Assembly (NCBI GenBank): GCA_031266315.1
Contig: JAISBG010000447.1
Coordinates: 1-5,406 of the forward strand
Origin: Planctomycetaceae bacterium
Lineage (GTDB): Bacteria > Planctomycetota > Planctomycetia > Pirellulales > Thermoguttaceae
Direction: 5' to 3'
Length of the DNA: 5,406 nt
The notes under the pieces were generated by a model. That model had not been told where the DNA came from. It ran no database searches and was given only the letters and a program-made list of their open reading frames with translations. This document shows, in pieces, positions 1 to 4,491 of this stretch; position 1 is the first letter of the stretch, and each line of letters begins with the position of its first letter. The translations under genes and the position numbers were made by a program.

Positions 1-1384
1 CTCCGCCGGTCATATACAGTTCGGCGTTATCTCCAAGCCGGAATGTTCCCCTGTCAATGTTGAACAACACACCGCTTGCATAAGAAAGGTTCGAAATACC
101 GTAAAGATTCCAAGCCCCTTCACCGCTCTTGGTAAAACGGAGATTCCCGCCGTAAACCGCCATCGGATCACGCATATTGAAGTTATTATTGTTTCCTTCA
201 ACATCAACAGCAACATTGACTATTCCTGTTGCACTCGATGTAAACGTAATTGAATTAGCGTTCCCTGTATAGTTTATTGAGTCGTAATTCTGTTTATTGC
301 CGGCAAATTCAACACTTGTTCCCTGAAAGGCTCCCAACTCAAGAGCATAACTACCGCTGTCATTGATTTCAAAATAGATTGCTCCGCCTAAACCGGCTGC
401 ATTGTTTGAAGTAAAATTTGTTCCTTTGAGATATAAATTCGAGTTTGCCGCGTAAATAGCACCACCGTAATAATTGTAACCATAACCGGAACCGTAATCG
501 ACGGTATTATTTGTAAATGTAGCGTTTTCCAGTGTTGCTGTTGAGTTGTAAAGGGAAAGGGCTCCGCCGTAACGATTTGCCGAATTACCGTCGAACACGG
601 TTCTGTTACCGTTCAGAATATTATTTTGATATAAATAAATCGCTCCGCCGCTATTGGCTTTATTCCCGATGAATCTTGCCCCGTCAACATTGATAACACT
701 GTTGACTCCATAATAGTCGTAATACCCGTAAGACGTAATCGCTCCGCCGTAACTATTATTGTAAATACCGAGACACGAGGAAAATAATACGTTTTGAGCA
801 TTCAATTGACCTGACTGAAGGTAAATAGCTCCATAATAACCGGTACTACTGCCTTCGTCTTCTTTTTTTGAAACGATAATATCGCTTGAGATTGTCAATT
901 GTGCATTATTCCAAACATTGAACAATGGGGCGTTGGTTGCAGTCATTGTTCGTAATACTCCCAAAGTATCCGATTGAACAGTTACCGTTGTCCTATTAAT
1001 ATCCTCATAATAATAATCGTCGTAATAATAGTAGTATCCTCCTATTCCGAAGGTTTGATTTTTCAAGGTGGAATCATCGTTGTGCAAAACAATTTCGGAT
1101 TGGTTGTCCGCTCCGTAATAGACATAATATCCATCGTCGTCCGAGATATAATATCCGCCGTTACCTCCAAGAGTGGGAACAACCTGATAGAGTCCTAATT
1201 GATTTGTTGGGGCGTCGTCCGGGCGGGACAGATAGCGGTAATATTTTTCTATTGTTGAACTATTGGGGAGGTTGTCTGTATTCCAGATGTGATAGGTAAC
1301 CGATGTTTGCGCGGAGACGGCGGCGCAAAAAATCGCGGCGGAAATAAAAATCGTTGCCAACAAAAGAACAAAATTGCGGGACAT
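1..1384 (-). CDS. Pmp-like exported surface protein with GGAI/FxxN repeats and autotransporter-type beta-helix (N-terminal part, 3' end outside window)
   Basis: The minus strand is open without interruption from the ATG at 1384 to the window edge, giving 461 complete codons and no stop. Residues 1-25 form a signal peptide: basic n-region MSRN, hydrophobic core, probable cleavage around VSA-QT. Residues 78-126 are rich in Gly, Tyr and Asp (YYYYYDDYYY at 117-126). From about residue 183 there are repeated GGAI-type motifs (YYGAIY 183, YGGAIT 212, SGGAIY 245, YGGALS 272, YGGAIY 306, LGGAIY 332) alternating with FxxN motifs (FIGN, FDGN, FTNN, FTSN, FAGN). This is the signature of chlamydial polymorphic membrane protein repeats, which fold as a right-handed beta-helix. 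Residues about 415-461 (KSGEGAWNLYG, then GTFRLGDNAELY) resemble the passenger-associated beta-strand repeat of autotransporters. Known Pmps and autotransporters are secreted surface proteins and often adhesins; that role here is inferred. A C-terminal barrel or sorting domain would lie outside the window. An in-frame ATG at 1426 has no ribosome site and would lengthen the n-region. Confidence 0.85.
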   Translation of the reverse strand, partial: MSRNFVLLLATIFISAAIFCAAVSAQTSVTYHIWNTDNLPNSSTIEKYYRYLSRPDDAPTNQLGLYQVVPTLGGNGGYYISDDDGYYVYYGADNQSEIVLHNDDSTLKNQTFGIGGYYYYYDDYYYEDINRTTVTVQSDTLGVLRTMTATNAPLFNVWNNAQLTISSDIIVSKKEDEGSSTGYYGAIYLQSGQLNAQNVLFSSCLGIYNNSYGGAITSYGYYDYYGVNSVINVDGARFIGNKANSGGAIYLYQNNILNGNRTVFDGNSANRYGGALSLYNSTATLENATFTNNTVDYGSGYGYNYYGGAIYAANSNLYLKGTNFTSNNAAGLGGAIYFEINDSGSYALELGAFQGTSVEFAGNKQNYDSINYTGNANSITFTSSATGIVNVAVDVEGNNNNFNMRDPMAVYGGNLRFTKSGEGAWNLYGISNLSYASGVLFNIDRGTFRLGDNAELYMTGG

Positions 1385-1637
1385 GGGAGACTTCCTTGTC
1401 AACTTGGAACATTGGGCGATATTCATTATTCAATTTATTTCCTATTTTACGAATCCGCCTGAACAATGCACTCACGCCAACCGAAACGATTGTATCATCG
1501 TCCCTATCGACAAAGCGAGACCTGAATGTTTAACGAATATTCCTGATTGTTTGGCAACATCCTTATAATATTCACGAATTGATGTGAAGTTTTTTTGTTT
1601 AATGGTTTAATTTCGGATTTGTTTTAATTTAGGAAAG
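1385..1637. other. Gene-free 5' region of the Pmp-like gene
   Basis: About 250 bases of AT-rich sequence lie between the Pmp-like start and the repeat array. The plus-strand reading frame here (about 1374-1568) has no ribosome site, runs antisense over the Pmp-like start, and yields a peptide with no recognisable domain, so it is not called. The promoter of the minus-strand gene should lie here. On the minus strand, TACAAT (near 1490) and TATTATAAG (near 1562-1570) resemble -10 hexamers, but neither has a convincing -35 at 16-18 bases, so no promoter is assigned. Confidence 0.5.
1391..1397 (-). promoter_or_regulatory. Ribosome binding site AAGGAAG of the Pmp-like gene
   Basis: Read on the minus strand, AAGGAAG ends six bases before the ATG at 1384, a normal Shine-Dalgarno match and spacing. 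The competing in-frame ATG at 1426 is preceded by AAATAAATTGAATA, with no such match, so this site decides the start. It contrasts with the two plus-strand genes in the window, which have no recognisable Shine-Dalgarno sequence. Confidence 0.65.
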
Positions 1638-1692
1638 GTGGGCTATTTATCAAAAAGATTCGCTGAACGGTTGCGTCGGCATACTCGCCGAC
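1638..1692 (-). repeat. REP-like element 1 (degenerate first stem)
   Basis: GTGG at 1638-1641 is followed by a disrupted left arm: about 16 unrelated AT-rich bases replace the expected GCAACCGTT. The loop and right arm (GCT then GAACGGTTGC, ending 1674) are intact and identical to those of element 3. The second hairpin, GTCGGC/GCCGAC at 1675-1692 with loop ATACTC, is perfect. This is a decayed copy. Confidence 0.65.
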
Positions 1693-1769
1693 AGTGAATT
1701 AGATTAACAATAGCAAATTGTGTTGCCGACCATTTGGGAATCTGATTGCTAGCCGGAAACAGGGTACAA

Positions 1770-1812
1770 GTCGGCTATCGCCGACGCGACCTTTCAGCGA
1801 AAGGTCGCCCAC
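1770..1812 (+). repeat. REP-like element 2, inverted orientation
   Basis: A GTCGGC/GCCGAC hairpin with four-base loop TATC (1770-1785) is followed by a perfect 10-bp stem GCGACCTTTC / GAAAGGTCGC around loop AGC (1786-1808). CCAC (1809-1812) follows, the complement of the GTGG found on oppositely oriented copies. Confidence 0.75.
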
Positions 1813-1873
1813 CCATTTTCGTCGACAGTGAATTAGATTAACGACGGCAAATGGTGTTGCTTTCCGTTTAGAG

Positions 1874-1918
1874 GTGGGCAACCGTTCGCTGAACGGTTGC
1901 GTCGGCGTACCCGCTGAC
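1874..1918 (-). repeat. REP-like element 3
   Basis: GTGG (1874-1877) leads into a perfect 10-bp stem GCAACCGTTC / GAACGGTTGC around loop GCT (1878-1900). A second hairpin GTCGGC/GCTGAC with loop GTACCC (1901-1918) follows; its arms keep pairing through one G-T wobble. Confidence 0.75.
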
Positions 1919-1966
1919 AGTGAATTAGATGAACAATAGCAAATTGTGTTGCCAATGGTTTTGGAG

Positions 1967-2011
1967 GTAGGCGACCTTTTGCTAAAAGGTCGCGTCGGCA
2001 TACTCGCCGAC
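1967..2011 (-). repeat. REP-like element 4
   Basis: GTAG (1967-1970), the classic REP tetranucleotide, precedes a perfect 10-bp stem GCGACCTTTT / AAAAGGTCGC around loop GCT (1971-1993). A perfect GTCGGC/GCCGAC hairpin with loop ATACTC (1994-2011) follows. Confidence 0.75.
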
Positions 2012-2078
2012 AGTGAACCAGATTAACGACGGCAATTAGTGTTTTTGGAATCCAATTGCCAGACGAAATCAGGGACAA

Positions 2079-2121
2079 GTCGGCTAACGCCGACGCAACC
2101 TTTTAGCAAAAGGTTGCCCAC
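2079..2121 (+). repeat. REP-like element 5, inverted orientation
   Basis: A GTCGGC/GCCGAC hairpin with loop TAAC (2079-2094) is followed by a perfect 10-bp stem GCAACCTTTT / AAAAGGTTGC around loop AGC (2095-2117), then CCAC (2118-2121). With element 4 it forms a 155-base unit (1967-2121) with inverted ends, the best-preserved BIME-like pair in the array. Confidence 0.75.
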
Positions 2122-2138
2122 CTCTATTAACAGCTCAT

Positions 2139-2194
2139 GTTATGCAGGGGCTAAATATCAGTTTTTCCTCCGCCCTGCAAGGGCAATGCGTAAC
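2139..2194. repeat. Imperfect inverted repeat between the array and the flotillin promoter
   Basis: GTTATGC (2139-2145) pairs with GCGTAAC (2188-2194) through one wobble. Inside, TGCAGGG (2143-2149) can pair with CCCTGCA (2173-2179), while GCCCT (2172-2176) can instead pair with AGGGC (2180-2184). The alternatives exclude each other. The structure lies upstream of the predicted flotillin promoter, so it would not be in that transcript. It could be an old terminator, a protein-binding palindrome or repeat debris; no role is assigned. Confidence 0.4.
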
Positions 2195-2216
2195 AGGAGT
2201 GAATAATTACATTTAT

Positions 2217-2245
2217 TTGACAAATCCGTTTTGTTAATCTATACT
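2217..2245 (+). promoter_or_regulatory. Sigma70-type promoter of the flotillin gene
   Basis: TTGACA (2217-2222) matches the -35 consensus fully. TATACT (2240-2245) matches the -10 consensus at five of six positions, and the spacer is exactly 17 bases. Transcription would start near 2252, leaving an untranslated leader of about 75 bases before the ATG at 2328. This is the strongest promoter in the window and suggests constitutive expression by a housekeeping sigma factor. The call is from sequence only. Confidence 0.75.
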
Positions 2246-2327
2246 AGGTCGTATTAGTTGTTTTACCAAATTGTTTCATCAAAAAACAATTGATAACCGT
2301 TCACCCTTTTTACCAATTTTTATTATT

Positions 2328-4031
2328 ATGGACAATGCTTATTACACAGTGATTACTATTGGTGCCGTACTGTTGGCGGTAACATTTCTTTCCGTTGTTG
2401 TTTTGATTGTCAAGCGTTTCCGGCGTTGTCCGAGCAACCGGATTCTTGTGGTTTACGGCAAGAGCGTTAAAGGTCAATCGTCTCTTTGTATTCACGGAGG
2501 CGCACGATTTATTTTGCCGGTGATTCAGGATTATGCTTATTTGAGTCTGGAACCGATGCAAATTGAAATTCCGTTGCGCGGGGCGTTGTCGATGGAAAAT
2601 ATCCGTGTCAATGTTCCGAGTGTGTTCACGGTTGCCATTGGGACAACATCGGAACAAATGCAAAATGCGGCAGTTCGGCTTCTTGGTTTGACGAAAGTCC
2701 AGATTTCAAAACAAGCCGAAGACATCATTTTTGGGCAACTCCGCCAAGTAATCGCGTCCATGCACATCGAAGAGATTAACCGTGACCGCGAAACTTTTCT
2801 GGCAAATATTACCACATCACTCGACCCGGAATTACGAAAAATCGGTTTGGTGTTGATCAATGTTAATATTACGGATATTACCGATGAAAGCGGTTATATT
2901 GAAGCGATTGGACGTAAAGCGGCGTCGGAAGCGATTCAAAAAGCACGCGGTGATGTTGCCGACAACGAAAAGATGGGCGAAATTCGTGTTGCCGAAGCGG
3001 AGCAGGCAAAAGCGGTTAATGTTGCCAACGCGGTGAAAATCCAGATGATTGGAACTCGTGAAGCAGAACGGGATAAGGAAGTCAAATTAGCAGAGTTGAC
3101 GCGGGATCAGGCAATCAAGGTTGCCGATTTGAAAAAAGAGCAAACCGTCGGCGAACAGACGGCGGCGTTTCTTTGTGAGGCGCAAGTCAAGCAATCTGAA
3201 CGGGATATGCGTATTCAGACTGCGGAAGCGAACGCGGTCGCGGTGGAAGGAGAAAATCGGGCAAAAGCAACAGTTGCCGTTTCGCAAGCCGAATTGAATG
3301 TACGTCAGGCTGATGCGAACGCAACCGCAATTGAAGGGGAAAATAAAGCGAAAGCAATTATTGCGGCATCGCAGGCGGAATTGCAAGTCAAGCAGGCAGA
3401 AGCGTTTAAGACGGGCGAAACGAAAAAACGCGAGTCGGAAGCCGCTGTTCTGGAAGCCCAGTATATTGCCCAAACCAAAGCGGCTCAGGCGGAAGCCTTG
3501 TTGATGGAAGCGAAACAACGTGCGGAATTTGAAGCCCCCGCCAAAGCCCAAAAAGCACGGACAATTGTTGAAGCGGAAGCCCTTGCGGAACAGCGGCGTA
3601 TTGAAGCGGAAGGCGAAGCAAAAGCGATTTTCGCCAAACTCGAAGCCGAAGCCCGCGGTAATTTTGAGATTTTAGCCAAAAAAGGCGAAGGGCTTCAACG
3701 AATTATTGACGCATGTGGCGGAGCGGAAAAAGCGTTCCAACTTCTTATGCTGGAACATTTTGACAATCTTGTTGAAGCATCGTCGCAAGCGATTTCAAAC
3801 ATTAAGTTTGACAAAATTATTGTTTGGGACGGTGGGGCAAAGGATGGCGGACAATCGGCAACGGCTGGTTTTTTGCAGAACATGGCAAGGACATTACCGC
3901 CGATGTTGCAGGTGATGAAAGAAGTGGGCGGCATTGAATTTCCTGAGACATTGGCTAAAATTGCCGGAGTCAACGAACCGGAAAAATCAACACCACAACC
4001 GAAGCCTTCAGAATCAACAGCCGCACAGTAA
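2328..4031 (+). CDS. Flotillin-family (SPFH/Band 7) membrane scaffold protein
   Basis: The gene encodes 567 residues, close to the length of YqiK- and FloT-like bacterial flotillins. Residues 7-28 are one N-terminal membrane segment, followed by the basic patch KRFRR and CPSNRILVVYGK, a typical opening of the SPFH/PHB domain (about 35-190). From about 195 to 460 runs a long Ala/Glu/Lys/Gln-rich coiled coil full of AEA-type heptads. A flotillin C-terminal block follows (GLQRIIDACGGAEKAFQLLM, then IKFDKIIVWDGG at 492-503), ending in a Pro/Ser/Thr-rich tail. Flotillins oligomerise at the inner membrane and organise microdomains; that role is inferred from the family. ATG 2328 is chosen because it places the membrane segment at the N terminus. 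The upstream in-frame TTG at 2271 would add 19 unsupported residues and lies only about 20 bases from the predicted transcription start. Neither start has a Shine-Dalgarno sequence. The NfeD partner common beside flotillin genes is absent from both visible flanks. Confidence 0.92.
   Translation: MDNAYYTVITIGAVLLAVTFLSVVVLIVKRFRRCPSNRILVVYGKSVKGQSSLCIHGGARFILPVIQDYAYLSLEPMQIEIPLRGALSMENIRVNVPSVFTVAIGTTSEQMQNAAVRLLGLTKVQISKQAEDIIFGQLRQVIASMHIEEINRDRETFLANITTSLDPELRKIGLVLINVNITDITDESGYIEAIGRKAASEAIQKARGDVADNEKMGEIRVAEAEQAKAVNVANAVKIQMIGTREAERDKEVKLAELTRDQAIKVADLKKEQTVGEQTAAFLCEAQVKQSERDMRIQTAEANAVAVEGENRAKATVAVSQAELNVRQADANATAIEGENKAKAIIAASQAELQVKQAEAFKTGETKKRESEAAVLEAQYIAQTKAAQAEALLMEAKQRAEFEAPAKAQKARTIVEAEALAEQRRIEAEGEAKAIFAKLEAEARGNFEILAKKGEGLQRIIDACGGAEKAFQLLMLEHFDNLVEASSQAISNIKFDKIIVWDGGAKDGGQSATAGFLQNMARTLPPMLQVMKEVGGIEFPETLAKIAGVNEPEKSTPQPKPSESTAAQ
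3222..3395 (+). repeat. 87-bp in-frame tandem duplication in the flotillin coiled coil
   Basis: Residues 299-327 and 328-356 are two adjacent 29-residue units, each beginning A(E/D)AN and containing EGEN(R/K)AKA and SQAEL. Twenty of 29 positions are identical and most differences are conservative (E/D, R/K, V/I). The DNA of the two units has diverged, so the duplication is old. Repetitive AEA-rich helices are normal in flotillins, but a clean 29-residue repeat is clearer than usual. It does not break the heptad pattern in any obvious way. Confidence 0.7.
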
Positions 4032-4044
4032 ACACGGTAACAGT

Positions 4045-4117
4045 AAACAACCCGTTGCGTAGTGCTTGCGTATCGCCGAAAGTAACCTAAAAGCGTTTTT
4101 TCGGCGAAAGGTTGTTT
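4045..4117 (+). terminator. Terminator-like structure after the flotillin gene, apparently a decayed REP-like element
   Basis: Starting 14 bases after the stop codon, AAACAACC (4045-4052) can pair with GGTTGTTT (4110-4117), enclosing CGCCGAAA (4074-4081) paired with TTTCGGCG (4099-4106). The T-rich GTTTTATATATTT follows. This could end the flotillin transcript, though the T-run is not perfect. Part of the sequence (TATCGCCGA, then AACCT, AGCG and AAAGGT in the same order) lines up with REP-like element 2 at 1776-1805, with about ten extra bases in the loop. It may therefore be a diverged sixth copy. Confidence 0.45.
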
Positions 4118-4131
4118 GTTTTATATATTTC

Positions 4132-4159
4132 GTTAGTGTTATATTTGGTATTTTTCAAA
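4132..4159 (+). repeat. 28-bp direct repeat, copy 1
   Basis: The 28 bases starting GTTAGTGTTAT and ending GGTATTTTTCAAA recur at 5378-5405 with one mismatch. Both copies begin two bases after a TATAYT hexamer (TATATT at 4124-4129 here). This copy lies upstream of the long inverted repeat and larE. It may be a conserved early-transcribed leader or promoter region, or one end of a repeat. No matching -35 is evident here. Confidence 0.7.
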
Positions 4160-4178
4160 AGATCAAAATTAAGTTTTC

Positions 4179-4363
4179 GTAACATCATTTTTAACCTAAT
4201 TTTTCTGACGAAACAACCTCAGTAGCCAAAACGACAAAAAACATCCTAACCTCATTACCTCATTACAAACAAATTATCAATGAGGTAATGAGGTTGGTTT
4301 GAGGGAATCCATTAGGCTACTGAGGTTGTTTCGTCAAAGAAATTAGGTTGAAAATGAGGTTAC
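4179..4363. repeat. 185-bp nested long inverted repeat upstream of larE
   Basis: The arms 4179-4227 and 4315-4363 are 49 bases each and complementary at 45 of 49 positions without gaps; the inner 21 pairs (from GGCTACTGAGG) are perfect. Inside the 87-base centre, 4248-4264 and 4279-4295 form a further perfect 17-bp stem around a 14-base loop. TGAGGT or its complement ACCTCA occurs seven times, symmetrically placed. There is no open reading frame of note. As DNA it could form a cruciform; as RNA from an upstream start it would form a very stable leader hairpin. A MITE-like insertion, a regulatory RNA or a multi-site protein-binding region are all possible. The family is not recognised. Confidence 0.85.
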
Positions 4364-4491
4364 CGCTAGATTGTTTTTCGTAATAGGAACAATCCGGTGA
4401 ATCCTTAAAAAATACCAATTTTATGACTCACGCAGTATAGTTACTTATTTATTTATTGTTATGTTCCCCAATTTTGAAACAACCAGAAATT
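4364..4491. other. AT-rich leader region of larE
   Basis: This stretch between the inverted repeat and larE holds no gene. AAAAATACCAA at 4408-4418 is the exact reverse complement of the TTGGTATTTTT core (4145-4155) within copy 1 of the 28-bp repeat, so the long hairpin is bracketed by an 11-bp outer inverted match. The larE start is preceded by AACAACCAGAAATT, which has no Shine-Dalgarno motif. Confidence 0.45.
4436..4441 (+). promoter_or_regulatory. Candidate -10 box for larE
   Basis: TATAGT sits 50 bases before the larE ATG and matches the -10 consensus at four of six positions. The sequence 16-18 bases upstream (around ATACCAAT) is a poor -35, so this is only a weak candidate. Transcription might instead start upstream of the long inverted repeat, near the 28-bp repeat. 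Confidence 0.25.

Larger units (their letters stand above)
1638..2121. repeat. Mosaic array of REP-like two-hairpin elements (BIME-like), five copies plus four linker copies
   Basis: This block holds five copies of a 43-55 base element in the order minus, plus, minus, minus, plus. Each element consists of a GTGG or GTAG tetranucleotide, a 10-bp stem with a 3-base loop, then a short GTCGGC/GCCGAC hairpin. A linker starting AGTGAATTAGATTAAC occurs four times (from 1693, 1827, 1919 and 2012). The segments 1638-1812 and 1967-2121 are each an inverted pair of elements around a linker and align along nearly their whole length, including a shared stretch near CAGGG(T)ACAAGTCGGCTA. The tetranucleotide plus hairpin, and the head-to-head pairing of two subtypes, match the known design of bacterial REP elements and BIMEs, which are mobilised by RAYT (Y1 HUH) transposases. 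No such transposase gene is in the window. A non-autonomous MITE with long inverted termini is the main alternative. Confidence 0.8.

Noticed and set aside
974..1198. Plus-strand hydrophobic reading frame (Ile/Val-rich)
   Set aside because: It is the antisense shadow of the Tyr/Asp-rich codons of the Pmp-like gene.
1384..1426. Upstream in-frame ATG at 1426 as the Pmp-like start
   Set aside because: No Shine-Dalgarno match precedes it and it would add 14 residues ahead of a signal peptide that starts well at 1384.
1374..1568. Plus-strand reading frame of 64 codons in the divergent intergenic region
   Set aside because: It overlaps the Pmp-like start in antisense, has no ribosome site, uses a non-ATG start and gives a peptide with no recognisable feature.
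1699..2078. Two overlapping minus-strand reading frames of 81-100 codons in the repeat array
   Set aside because: Their sequences simply translate the repeated hairpins and linkers (recurrent NLVHCRR-like strings); there is no ribosome site or independent coding signal.
1638..2121. CRISPR array
   Set aside because: Repeats are in mixed orientation, spacing is irregular, the sequences between them are themselves repeated, and no cas gene is present.
2139..2194. Integron attC site
   Set aside because: The ends read GTTATGC...GCGTAAC, the opposite polarity to the RYYYAAC...GTTRRRY arrangement of attC, and the core sites do not fit the consensus.
2271..2327. TTG at 2271 as the flotillin start
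   Set aside because: It adds a 19-residue stretch before the membrane segment, has no ribosome site and sits almost at the predicted transcription start.
4424..4430. TGACTCA palindrome near the larE start
   Set aside because: A 7-base palindrome is likely by chance here and resembles a eukaryotic factor site with no bacterial counterpart I can support.
4456..4491. TTG at 4456 as the larE start
   Set aside because: No ribosome site, and the added residues lie outside the usual LarE N terminus; ATG 4492 gives the family length and places the third conserved Cys at residue 176.
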